Shown: piece after piece, positions 52,822-64,000 of the stretch
Position numbering within the stretch: the first letter of the stretch is position 1
Layout: each line of letters opens with the position of its first letter
DNA from: an uncultured Latescibacterota bacterium
GTDB lineage: Bacteria; Latescibacterota; UBA2968; UBA8231
Direction: 5' to 3'
Assembly: GCA_958295495.1 (NCBI GenBank)
Contig: OY282352.1
Location: 4,032,548-4,096,547, forward strand
Length of the DNA stretch: 64,000 nt
The notes under the pieces: model-generated
What the model was told of the DNA's origin: nothing
The model's input: only the letters and a program-made list of their open reading frames with translations
Database searches by the model: none
Made by a program: the position numbers and the translations under genes

Positions 52822-54177
52822 TCACTCCGCGTAGGGAACGGTGCCTCGCGCATCTACTTGGTAGCCCCAGCGTTTGAGATAGGCTGGGCCGGGGAGGAAG
52901 GGGTCGTCGGCTGCGGCGAGGCGGCGCGTTAGGTGGGCGTCTAATTCGTCCAGCAAGCTCTGCTGGCCGGGCTGTCCCACGAGGTTGTCCTGTTGGAAGG
53001 GGTCGGCTTCGTTGTCGTAGAGCAGCCACGGCCCCTCTAGGGCGCGCACGTACGTATGGCGGCGAGTGCGCAAGCCCCGGTAGGACCGGCCGCCGACGCC
53101 GGTCCACCACTGCCCAAAGGGCTGGGGACACTGCAAGAGCGCGGTGCCGTCCGAGGGGTCTGGGCCGCCTTGCAGATACCCGGAAAAGTCGATCCCTTCC
53201 ACCGTTGAGGGGACTGGCAGGCCGCACAGGCCCAACAGGGTCGGCATGATGTCCGGCAGGTCAATCGGCGCGTCGAGCGGGCGACCGACCGCGTCCATCC
53301 CCGGATAGCGCAGCAGGAACGGTACGCGGATGGACTCTTCGTAGGGCTTTTGCTTTTTGTCCATGCCCTGCGAGCCGAGCATGTCGCCGTGATCCGAGAA
53401 GAACAGAAAGACCGTTTCTCGTTCCAGCCCCTCCTCCTGCAAGGTCTGGAGCAGTGCGCCGACGCAGTCGTCGAGGGCCGTGCAATGGGCGTAGTACCCG
53501 GCGAGCCACTGCCGCGCTCGCTCGGCCCAGTCGGCTGGCACGTTGGGCCGCAAGGCAATAGCGGCCGGATCGTACAGGGCTTGGTGCGCTTGCGGGGCCG
53601 TGTGATAGGGGGCGTGCGGCGGCCCCCACGACAGGACCAGCAAAAAGGGCTTGGTCGAGGTGGAGCCGCCTCGGTTGCGCAGGTACGCTTGGGCGTCGCG
53701 GGTCTGGGCCAAGGCGTCGTAGCCTTCCCACACGAGCCGCTCGTCCGAGTCGCCGGCATAGTGCGCAGAGCGGTTGTAGTCGTGGGTGCATTCGAGCACC
53801 TTCCAGTACTCGAAGCCCTGCCGCCGCTCGGGCGGAATATAGCGAGAGCGGCCGCGGCCATTGATGTGCCACTTGCCGATATAGGCCGTGTCGTAGCCGC
53901 CCGCGCCGAAAGCTTGCGCGAGGCTCGTGGCGTCTTGGCCTAACTCCACGTCGTTGACGAAAACGCCGTGGGTGAGGGGGTATTGACCGGTCAGGAGCGA
54001 GGCCCGCGCTGGCGAGCACACCGAGCAGCCAGACACCGCGTGGGTGCAGTTGACGCTGCGGCGCGCTAGTGCGTCCAAGTTGGGGGTTTGCACGTTGGGG
54101 TCGCCGGCGTACCCGCAGGCTTGGGCACGCCATTGGTCGGCGAATACGAGGACGACATTCGGCGGTTTGGGGGGCAC
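52822..54177 (-). CDS. Sulfatase (arylsulfatase A superfamily)
   Basis: A 451-residue sulfatase starting at GTG 54177, supported by AGGAG eight bases upstream; no ATG gives a full N-terminus. NVVLVFADQWRAQACGYAG carries metal ligands, VCSPARASLLTG the formylglycine Cys54, IGKWHINGRG the conserved lysine/histidine and FFSDHGDMLGSQG the active-site segment. No signal peptide. In-frame sequence upstream of the GTG lies over the VOC gene on the other strand and is not part of the protein. Confidence 0.93.
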   Translation of the reverse strand: MPPKPPNVVLVFADQWRAQACGYAGDPNVQTPNLDALARRSVNCTHAVSGCSVCSPARASLLTGQYPLTHGVFVNDVELGQDATSLAQAFGAGGYDTAYIGKWHINGRGRSRYIPPERRQGFEYWKVLECTHDYNRSAHYAGDSDERLVWEGYDALAQTRDAQAYLRNRGGSTSTKPFLLVLSWGPPHAPYHTAPQAHQALYDPAAIALRPNVPADWAERARQWLAGYYAHCTALDDCVGALLQTLQEEGLERETVFLFFSDHGDMLGSQGMDKKQKPYEESIRVPFLLRYPGMDAVGRPLDAPIDLPDIMPTLLGLCGLPVPSTVEGIDFSGYLQGGPDPSDGTALLQCPQPFGQWWTGVGGRSYRGLRTRRHTYVRALEGPWLLYDNEADPFQQDNLVGQPGQQSLLDELDAHLTRRLAAADDPFLPGPAYLKRWGYQVDARGTVPYAE

Positions 54178-54333
54178 GGCGCGTCTCCTGAGTTGGGGTG
54201 AACAGGCCCTAATATCTTCGCGCTGGAGGGCGGCTGTCAACATTGACCGGGTTCGGCACACGCGGTACTTTGGCCCGCCTGAAGGACTATAAGCGAATTC
54301 TACCGGCTTGAACTCATCCACGGGAGGAAAATC

Positions 54334-54825
54334 ATGAGAGGTCGCAGAATTGCCGCAGCAGTAGTAGTTACAGGAATCGCCGTCGGCGTTGGTGCCCACG
54401 AGAACCACGACAATGGTCCCGGGTCCGAACCCACGGCGTTCACTGCGATGACGCCGATCCTGAACGTCGAAAGCGTCGAGGCAAGCATCGAGCACTACAC
54501 TTCGGTTCTCGGTTTCAGCAAGGACTGGGACTGGCCCGGTGAGGAGGAAGACAAGACCTTTGCCTCCGTATCCAATGGCGAGGTACATATCTTTCTCTCT
54601 GAGAATTCGCAGGGTGCACGACCTGTGTGGATCTACTACAGCGTCGGTGATGTTGACAAGCTGCACGACGAGTACGTGGAAGCAGGGGCGGACATAAAGC
54701 AGGTGCCCGTCGACGAGCCTTGGGGGGCGCGGGAAATGCTAGTTGCGGACTTGGATGGGCATGTTCTGCGGATTGGCGGGCCTAGCAAGGGAGGGGGCGA
54801 GGAGAGCGAGGAAGGGCACCAGTGA
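54334..54825 (+). CDS. VOC (glyoxalase/bleomycin-resistance) superfamily protein, exported
   Basis: A 163-residue protein with a hydrophobic N-terminus (RRIAAAVVVTGIAVGVGA) resembling a signal peptide, followed by one VOC domain: MTPILNVESVEASIEHYTSVLGF, NGEVHIFLSE, IYYSVGDVDKLHDEYVEAGADI and REMLVADLDGHVLRIG. The last glutamate-like ligand position (HVLRIG) lacks Glu, so enzymatic glyoxalase activity is doubtful. AGGAGG precedes the ATG. The tail is Gly/Glu-rich (GGGEESEEG). Confidence 0.82.
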   Translation: MRGRRIAAAVVVTGIAVGVGAHENHDNGPGSEPTAFTAMTPILNVESVEASIEHYTSVLGFSKDWDWPGEEEDKTFASVSNGEVHIFLSENSQGARPVWIYYSVGDVDKLHDEYVEAGADIKQVPVDEPWGAREMLVADLDGHVLRIGGPSKGGGEESEEGHQ

Positions 54826-54862
54826 GAAGCAGGCGCACACTGTCCTAAGAACAGGTGCTGAA

Positions 54863-55161
54863 ATGGCGGCCTCCGATCTTCAACAGGCTCTGGAGGCAGC
54901 ATTCTCTACGAGTGGGACATCGCGGTGGAAGACAGCACCAGCCACGGCCGACTGGACATGGTGGTTCTGTTTAACGGTCACGTTTATCTGTTCGAGTTCA
55001 AGGTGGTCGAGATGGCGTCTGCGGGCGTGGAGATGGCGCAGTTGCAGGAGCGGCGGTATGCGGATAAGTACCGCGCCTTGGGCCAGCCGATTTACCTGAT
55101 TGGCGTGGAGTTCAGCAAGGAAGGGCGCGACTTGGCGGCCTTTGACGTCGAGCGGGCGTGA
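54863..55161 (+). pseudogene. DUF1703-type PD-(D/E)XK nuclease, truncated and frameshifted
   Basis: The last 75 residues (HGRLDMVVLFNGHVYLFEFKVVE...ERRYADKYRALGQPIYLIGVEFS) are an excellent match to the nuclease-like C-terminus of AAA-ATPase-like/DUF1703 proteins: RxD and ExK are visible as GRLDM and FEFKV. Before it, an ATG-initiated stub MAASDLQQALEAAF is in another frame and probably belongs to the same gene further upstream, so both a deletion and a frameshift have occurred. The ATPase part is missing. It lies 85 bases upstream of the CRISPR-Cas operon. Confidence 0.7.
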
Positions 55162-55175
55162 GCGTTGGATGGGTA

Positions 55176-55204
55176 TTTACATTGAATAAAAGTTTAACTT
55201 CTAT
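55176..55204 (+). promoter_or_regulatory. Candidate promoter of the CRISPR-Cas operon
   Basis: TTTACA and TTCTAT, 17 bases apart, lie in an AT-rich island (55174-55225) that contrasts with the GC-rich surroundings and is the only such stretch before the cas genes. The match to a sigma-70 promoter is partial (-35 five of six; -10 three of six), so this is a suggestion. Confidence 0.35.
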
Positions 55205-55246
55205 GAAGCCGGCAAGCCCTATTCCTCTAAGCTAAAGAGCAACGAC

Positions 55247-55453
55247 ATGAACTCTGTCAACGACGCGGAGCAGCCTTCAAAGGGCGAGGACACTGGACTT
55301 ACCCCTTCGACTATCAAACTCAAGCGAATAATAGGCACCTCGCCCGCTTACCGGATGCTGACGCCATACGAAATCGAGTTGCTGCGGCAAAGCCAACGGG
55401 AAGTCGCCGAGGTCGTGGGTGAAATCCTCGCGAAGAAAAACAATAAGGAATAG
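55247..55453 (+). CDS. Small hypothetical protein at the head of the cas operon (68 aa)
   Basis: The product is hydrophilic and helical in its second half: LTPYEIELLRQSQREVAEVVGE then ILAKKNNKE. It ends five bases before the cas3 start and has the same orientation, so it belongs to the cas transcript if real. I do not recognise the family; it is not a known Cas subunit, and it has no DNA-binding motif that I can see. It could be a small regulatory or accessory component or a relic. Confidence 0.5.
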   Translation: MNSVNDAEQPSKGEDTGLTPSTIKLKRIIGTSPAYRMLTPYEIELLRQSQREVAEVVGEILAKKNNKE

Positions 55454-55458
55454 GGGGT

Positions 55459-57907
55459 ATGACCTTCGATCAATTTTTTTCCACAGCATTCGGCAAAGAC
55501 CTCAGCCCTTTCGCTTATCAGCAAGCACTCGCAGAGCGGGCTTGGCCGGACGCGCTCATCGCTCCGACTGGACTTGGCAAGACCGCCGCAGTGGTGCTCG
55601 GCTGGGCTTGGCAGCACATCGTTGACGAATACGCGCCTCCACGTCGCTTGGTCTATTGCCTTCCCATGCGTACGCTCGTCGATCAGACAGAGCGGAATGT
55701 CAAAGAATGGCTGCGTCGGCTAGGCCGAGCAGATCCGCACTGGAAATCGCGCCTCCCGGATCCCCAAACCCAAACCGGAGTCCATGTCCTCATGGGTGGC
55801 ATGGACGAGCCGCGCTGGTTTGAAAGACCCGAACGTCCGGCCATCCTGATTGGGACCCAAGACATGCTGCTCAGTCGCGCCCTGATGCGGGGGTACGCCA
55901 TGAGTCGCTTCCGCTGGCCGGTGGACTTCGCGTTGCTGCACAATGACGCGCAGTGGGTCTTTGACGAGGTGCAACTCATGGGCTCGGGGTTGGCGACCTC
56001 CACGCAACTTGAAGGTTTTCGCCGCAAATTGGGGACGGAGATTGCCTCGCGCAGTCTCTGGGTGTCGGCAACCCTTCATCCAGACTGGCTAGACACGGTT
56101 GATTTCAAACAAAGTCCGAAGGTTTGGCGCGTTCCAGACGATTTCCCTGAAGACGCGCAATCGCCGCATGTCCGCAAGCTGATTGACGCGCCCAAGCCGA
56201 TTCAGCAAGCGTCCGTTGCGCCAGTGAGTGCCAAGAAGGCCGATCTGGATGCCTACGCTACGGCATTGGCGGATGAAACTCTGCGGCTGCACCGAGAGAA
56301 TTGCACGACGCTCGTGGTGGTCAATACCGTCGCCCGAGCCCAAGCTGTACATAAGGCACTCCAGAAAAAGAATCCGCCCGCTCACCTCGCCCTCATCCAC
56401 TCGCGCTTTCGGCCCAAAGATCGCAAAGAGCAGATGGACAAGCTGCCAGAGCTTGGGGAGGTGAAAGACTTGATCGTCGTTGCGACACAGGCGATTGAAG
56501 CGGGTGTTGATCTTTCGGCGGCGGTCATGCTCACTGAACTCGCGCCCGCCTCGTCCCTCGTTCAACGGTTCGGTCGGGTGAACCGCTACGGCGAGTTGAA
56601 CGATTCTGGCGGCGGGACGATCCGCTGGATCGAGCTCATTGACGGCGACCTCGATGATTCGCTGGCCAAACCCTATGCGATTGACGAGCTCAAAATCGGA
56701 CGCGAGCGGATTGCCGCGTTGACAGACGCCCGGCCGTCCAATCTCGCGCCGCCCGCCTCCGATGACTGCGACCATCAGCGGGTGATACGATCTAGGGATA
56801 TGCTAGACCTCTACGACACGGATCCAGATTTGACTGGCTTTGATGTCGATATTGCTCCCTATATCCGCGATGCCGAGGATACTGATATTCGCGTCTTCTG
56901 GCGCGATTTGTCGGCTGGACCGGAAGATCAGCTTGCGCCGACGCGGGACGAGCTTTGTGCAGTTCCGATAAGACAAGCCCGGGACTGGTTCAAGAGTATC
57001 CGACAAAAGGAAAAACAGAAGGTGTTCCGCATAGACCCGCAGGCGGGAGCTAAGAAGGCTTGGACCGTGTTCCGAGAGGAACCTTGGCCGGGTTTGGTCT
57101 TGTTGGTTCCTGCGAGTGCCGGGGGATACGCACCGGAGACGGGGTTTGATCTGGCCATAAAAGCAGCAGTCGAGCCTGTAGAGCTAGAAGCGAAGTTGTC
57201 GGCAGCAGATGAGTCGAGTGACGCCGACGCCGACAGCAGGCAGGGGGGATTCGTGAGACTGGCGAAACATCTGGACAACGTGGCTTTTGAAGCGGGACTA
57301 CTGTGCGATGGCCTCGGCGTTTGTGGAGACGGGAAAGCCGCGATTGTCCAAGCTGCGTACTGGCACGACCTCGGCAAGGCACACGCTGAGTTTCAGGCGC
57401 GAATGGTTGCCAATGACCCGGAGTCCGATTCACGGCCAGAGGGGTTGTTGGCCAAGGCCCCGAAATACGACCGGGCAAAGGGACGGGCGTACTTCCGGCA
57501 CGAACTGGCGTCTGCGCTCGCGTTCCTCACCCAAGCAGGCTGGGCGCGCGAGGCGGATCTGGTCGCGTACCTGATCGCCGCCCATCACGGCAAGGTGCGC
57601 CTAAACTTGCGTCCGCTTCCTGTCGAAAGGCCAGCAACGGGAGAGAATAGTCCCCGCTTTGCCCGCGGCGTGTGGGAGGGCGATGAGGTTCCATCTGTCG
57701 CCTTGGGTGGTGGGGAGACTTGGGCCGGGGGGCCGCTGGCACTATCCGTGATGGAGTTGGGGAAGCATCCAGAAACCGGCGCGAGTTGGACCGAGCGGAC
57801 GAGCAATTTGCTTTCCCAGTACGGCCCCTTCCGACTCGCGTGGCTGGAGGCATTGGTGCGGATTGCGGATTGGCGGGCATCGGCAAAAGAAGCGCAGGAG
57901 GACGGAT

Positions 57908-57918
<11 letters not shown>
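55459..57918 (+). CDS. cas3: Cas3 helicase-nuclease, type I-G (helicase-HD order)
   Basis: An 819-residue protein that unwinds and degrades target DNA for a type I effector. Walker A is APTGLGKTA (about residues 35-43), the DEAD-box position reads VFDEVQLM (DEVQ, about 168-171), and motif VI is LVQRFGRVNRYGE (about 366-378). The HD nuclease is C-terminal: YWHDLGKAH (about 632-640), FRHELASAL (about 680) and IAAHHGKVRL (about 707). This inverted order, with HD after the helicase, is characteristic of subtype I-G (I-U). The GGGGTATG start context is weak. Its last codons overlap the csx17 start. Confidence 0.95.
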
Positions 57919-61115
<3,197 letters not shown>

Positions 61116-61122
61116 GTCTCAA

Positions 61123-62739
61123 ATGTTCGCGCTTACTTTCAGCTTTCCCGCGGGCCGCTATCACGCCACGCCGTGGGGACGCCACGTCAACGAAGCCGAT
61201 GTTGCTTGGCCGCCGGAGCCGTGGCGGATTCTCCGTGCGCTCGTCGCTAGCTATTGGCGCAAAGGAGACCGGGGGCACTGGTCCGAAGAGGCACTCGCCC
61301 GGCTAATGGACGCGCTCGCCGAGGATGCGCCGATCTATCACCTGCCCGAAGGCGCGATCCACGCGCATACCCGGCATTACATGCCCGCGCCGGAGAAGAA
61401 GACGCTCGTCTTCGATGCCTTCGCACACCTTCCCAAAGGCGAGAAGATCGCAGTGGCTTGGCCAGCCCTCGAATTGGACGCTGACCTCTTCGACTTGGCG
61501 GCCGATCTCGCCGAGGGAATTGGCTACTTGGGCCGTGCCGAGAGTTGGGCCGACTGCAAAGCGACAAGCAGTTGGGAGGAAGAGGCAAACTGCCGCCCGA
61601 TCGGCCAAAACGAGTGCATTGACGGGGAGGCGGTGCGGGTGCTCGCGCCGCGCAGTGCCAGCGACTATGCTGCGGAACGCACGCGTCTGCTGGAGAAAGC
61701 CGCCGATGCCGAGCGTTCTCGCGCTGCTGCTTCCGGCAAGAGGCCCCCCACGTCCAAGGCACTCGAAAGAGCGCACAATAAGGTGTTCGGGCCGACCCTG
61801 CCCGCCCGCTTGGCCGACGCCTTAGCCCTCGATACGGCCGATTACCAAGAGTACCGCTGGAACCGGCCACCGGCCACCCGCGAGATCGTTTACATCCGTC
61901 CGCCACTGTCGCCGATTCCGCGGCGCGTCCAGATCCAGATTCGCGAGGCGACTGACGACCGCAGGGATTTCACCGTGGCCCGCTATGTTCTAGCCGGCCG
62001 GCCCCAACCTCGCATTGAAGACGCGGTCAAGATCGGCGAACTCATGCGGCTGGCTGCGCTTTCCAAGTTTGGTTGGGAGAACGGGAGACCCAAAGCACCG
62101 TCGGTGATATCGGGCCGCGGTCCCGACGACAAACCTTTGCGAGATGGTCGGCACTCGCACGCTTTTTGGCTGCCCGAAGACGCTGACAATGATGGTTGGA
62201 TCGATCACATATCGGTTTATGCAGAAGAAGGGTTCGAGGCCAAAGTGCGCGAAAAGCTGGACCGCTTGACCCGATTGTGGGTCGGCAAAAAAGACTCCAG
62301 TGGAAAAGAGGGGAACGCAGAGACCGGCCGCCGGGAATGGCGACTGGCCCTAGAGGGCTTTGGCGTCCCAGCGGACTTTGCGGACAGCTCGCGGCTGTTC
62401 GGCTGCTCCGCTGAATGGGTCAGCGCAACGCCCTTTTTGGCGGCCGGTTATTTGAAAAAGGCCGGCTATGAAGGCGAGATACACCGGCTTTGGAAGCGTC
62501 GAGAGATGGGGGCCGGCTCGCGCACGGGGCTTGTTCAGGTCAGCCTCTTGCCCGACATTGATATCCATGGTGCTCCCCGCCGCCCAGTGCATTTTCACCG
62601 CTTCCGCTCGCGCGGGCGAGAGGCGCAACCCGACGCGCAAGGGGCCTTACTGCGCCTGAGGTTTTCCGAGCCGGTTGAGGGGCCTTTAGCTCTTGGCTAT
62701 GCCTGCCATTTTGGCCTCGGAATGTTTGTACGTCAGTAG
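61123..62739 (+). CDS. csb2: Csb2, Cas5-Cas6 fusion, type I-G (GSU0054 family)
   Basis: A 538-residue RAMP protein. MFALTFSFPAGRYHATPWGRHVNEADVAWPPEPWRILRALVASYW is the Cas5-like N-terminus typical of Csb2 (shown here in parts: FSFPAGRYHATPWG, AWPPEPWRILRAL). The C-terminal half is the Cas6-like nuclease that processes pre-crRNA; HSHAFWLPEDADNDGWIDHISVY (near residues 345-367) includes histidines suited to RNA cleavage. GxRTGLVQ-like and CHFGLGMF glycine loops close the protein. It completes the I-G set in the order known from Geobacter (cas3-csx17-csb1-csb2). Confidence 0.94.
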   Translation: MFALTFSFPAGRYHATPWGRHVNEADVAWPPEPWRILRALVASYWRKGDRGHWSEEALARLMDALAEDAPIYHLPEGAIHAHTRHYMPAPEKKTLVFDAFAHLPKGEKIAVAWPALELDADLFDLAADLAEGIGYLGRAESWADCKATSSWEEEANCRPIGQNECIDGEAVRVLAPRSASDYAAERTRLLEKAADAERSRAAASGKRPPTSKALERAHNKVFGPTLPARLADALALDTADYQEYRWNRPPATREIVYIRPPLSPIPRRVQIQIREATDDRRDFTVARYVLAGRPQPRIEDAVKIGELMRLAALSKFGWENGRPKAPSVISGRGPDDKPLRDGRHSHAFWLPEDADNDGWIDHISVYAEEGFEAKVREKLDRLTRLWVGKKDSSGKEGNAETGRREWRLALEGFGVPADFADSSRLFGCSAEWVSATPFLAAGYLKKAGYEGEIHRLWKRREMGAGSRTGLVQVSLLPDIDIHGAPRRPVHFHRFRSRGREAQPDAQGALLRLRFSEPVEGPLALGYACHFGLGMFVRQ

Positions 62740-62779
62740 AGTTCAGGTGATTCGTAGCATTCCGATTGGATACCTTTTT

Positions 62780-64000
62780 ATGAGCAAAGCAGTTTATTTG
62801 GCTGGTGACTTTTCTGGAATCCAGCGTTATGTACTGGGTGTGAAGAGTGCAGGCAAGGCGCAGGCAAAGCGCTTGCGAGCCCGATCTTTCTTGCTCGAAC
62901 TCTTTGAACATGCCGCACTTTGGACGATAAAGGAACGTTTGTGCATTGCCGACGATGATGTCCTAGTCCGGGGCGGGGGTGGTTTCCTGATAAGGATTCC
63001 ACCTGATACCGACCCTGTTCGCCTTGAGGAGATTCGTTCCGGCTTGCAACGCAAGCTATGGGATGAATCCGGTGGAGAGATTCATCTCTCGCTGGGCTGG
63101 GCTGAGACGCCCCTCACCGCCCGCGCTCGTCTGGAAGTCCAGAAGTGCCGTATAGGATTTTCCATGCTGCAAAGCAGCGGCGGTTGGAACCCGGAGGGTT
63201 GGTGCCAACCGCCACTTGACAAGCCGTGTGAAGTCTGCCGCCAAGCTCCAGGACAGCAGAGCGTACAGGAGGATGAAGGTGAGGAGGTTCTGCATTGTAG
63301 AAGTTGTCTGGAAGCCCGCAAGCTCGGTGAAAACCTGACGCGATGGAAATGGATGCGCCCCGGTGGTAGCTCGGTGCGAGTGCTGGGCGTTGCCTTTGAG
63401 ACATTGGAAATCCAGACGCCGGAATCCTTTCAAGTGGGCCGCTGGATACCGCGCCACTCCGACTCCCGCGAACCGCTAACATTCCAAGAAATCGCAGCGC
63501 AAGCCCGCAACGACCGTCGTTTGGCTGTGCTGAAAGCCGATGTGGACGACATGGGCGTCCGGGTCGGACAAATTGCCGGCGAAGACCGGTCGTACAGTCG
63601 GCTGCGATCTTTCAGTTACAGTTTGCACGAGTTCTTCGGGCAGACAATTCAGGAGTTGTTGGCAAAGTCATGGCCCTTGATCTACACGCTGTATGCCGGT
63701 GGGGACGACCTGCTGCTGGTTGGCCCTTGGAACGTCGTGCTCGACTTTGCCGGGACTCTGGCAAGAGAGTTCGAGACAGGTCCGGCCCAAGAGTATTCTC
63801 CGCTAACCTTAAGTGCTGGAATCGCTCTGACCTCTTACCGCGTACCGATCCGTCACGCAGTTGAGTGTGCGGAGGAACTCTTGGAGTCGGCCAAGGAACG
63901 TCCGGGCAAGAATCGGTGCGCCGCCCTCGGGGCGGATTGGAGTTGGAGGCAACACAAACCTGTGGTAGGCGATGGCAAGCGGCTGGCGGACTGGGTTGAA
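62780..64000 (+). CDS. cas10: Cas10/Csm1-like protein with intact GGDD cyclase motif, no HD domain, 3' partial
   Basis: The frame is open from ATG 62780 to the end of the window (407 codons). YLAGDFSGIQRYVLG (residues 6-20) and RLRARSFLLELFEHA open the first palm domain as in Csm1. A zinc knuckle follows (C150, C153, C173, C176). The second palm has LKADVDDMG (D254, D256) and YAGGDDLLLVG, with GGDD at 307-310, so cyclic oligoadenylate synthesis is predicted. The protein begins directly at the palm: the usual N-terminal HD nuclease is absent, and an alternative GTG at 62747 adds only 11 residues. It lies 40 bases after csb2 on the same strand. HD-less Cas10 proteins are typical of subtype III-D. 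Confidence 0.9.
   Translation, partial: MSKAVYLAGDFSGIQRYVLGVKSAGKAQAKRLRARSFLLELFEHAALWTIKERLCIADDDVLVRGGGGFLIRIPPDTDPVRLEEIRSGLQRKLWDESGGEIHLSLGWAETPLTARARLEVQKCRIGFSMLQSSGGWNPEGWCQPPLDKPCEVCRQAPGQQSVQEDEGEEVLHCRSCLEARKLGENLTRWKWMRPGGSSVRVLGVAFETLEIQTPESFQVGRWIPRHSDSREPLTFQEIAAQARNDRRLAVLKADVDDMGVRVGQIAGEDRSYSRLRSFSYSLHEFFGQTIQELLAKSWPLIYTLYAGGDDLLLVGPWNVVLDFAGTLAREFETGPAQEYSPLTLSAGIALTSYRVPIRHAVECAEELLESAKERPGKNRCAALGADWSWRQHKPVVGDGKRLADWVE

Noticed and set aside
54178-54666. N-terminal extension of the sulfatase at 52822
   Set aside because: It overlaps the VOC gene on the other strand, and the AGGAG-GTG start at 54177 gives the normal family N-terminus.
54178-55246. CRISPR array upstream of cas3
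   Set aside because: I looked for regularly spaced repeats of 28-37 bases here and in the other intergenic regions and saw none; the array must lie outside the window.
61123-62779. HD domain for Cas10 hidden between csb2 and the Cas10 start
   Set aside because: Csb2 is coding to 62739, and the 40-base gap allows at most an 11-residue extension from GTG 62747.

Overview
This looks like chromosomal DNA of an uncultured, GC-rich, Gram-negative heterotroph. Evidence includes a beta-barrel outer-membrane protein, lipoproteins, periplasmic Spy/CpxP-like proteins, and a secreted GH5 enzyme ending in a FlgD-like 'YPNPFN' module. The gene mix (three sulfatases, four Gfo/Idh/MocA oxidoreductases, two PhyH-type dioxygenases, two amidohydrolases, an Ldh2 dehydrogenase, an enolase-superfamily enzyme, RraA, a DUF6807/PmoA-like protein) resembles Latescibacterota, Poribacteria and related polysaccharide-degrading lineages. 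The phylum is an inference; no rRNA or tRNA gene was recognised.

Layout. 1-5.2 kb: DUF6807 tail, Gfo/Idh oxidoreductase, Ldh2 dehydrogenase, a heptad-repeat nuclease-like protein and moeA. 5.5-8.6 kb: a TolB-like protein and a hemA-ccsA/hemX-like pair. 8.7-14 kb: a beta-barrel protein, a redoxin plus cytochrome c/copper-monooxygenase/TPR protein, and divergently an ECF sigma, anti-sigma and two Spy/CpxP-like genes. 15-34 kb: a patchwork marked by two inverted copies of one IS4-like element. It holds a broken DNA methyltransferase, a WD40 gene run into a truncated sodium/solute symporter, a 2-hydroxyacid dehydrogenase, a sulfatase, an AAA ATPase/DUF3226 (TOPRIM) pair with remnants of a nucleotidyltransferase/HEPN pair, a 7-bladed propeller apparently nested inside a LamG fold, a GH5 glycosidase and a GH43/32-like protein. 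The second IS copy splits a DUF6602-like gene and is flanked by an unusually long (59-63 bp) direct repeat. 34-54 kb: more carbohydrate and secondary-metabolite catabolism, a small MITE made from the ends of the same IS, an orphan AAA ATPase and a large S55-peptidase-like lipoprotein.

55-64 kb: a CRISPR-Cas operon. It has cas3 (helicase then C-terminal HD), csx17/cas8, csb1/cas7 and csb2/cas5-cas6 in the classic type I-G (formerly I-U) order. Forty bases later, on the same strand, begins a Cas10/Csm1-like gene with an intact GGDD cyclase motif and zinc knuckle but no N-terminal HD domain; it runs off the window. A type I-G effector module joined to a type III signalling subunit is the most interesting feature here. 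No CRISPR array, cas1, cas2 or cas4 is visible, so the locus continues to the right.

How the genes work together: the catabolic genes form short runs, often with 4-base ATGA overlaps, that would desulfate, hydrolyse, oxidise and dehydrate sugars and sugar acids. The defence-like genes sit near gene debris and IS ends, as expected for accessory DNA. Many short C-terminal fragments between genes point to frequent deletion and rearrangement.
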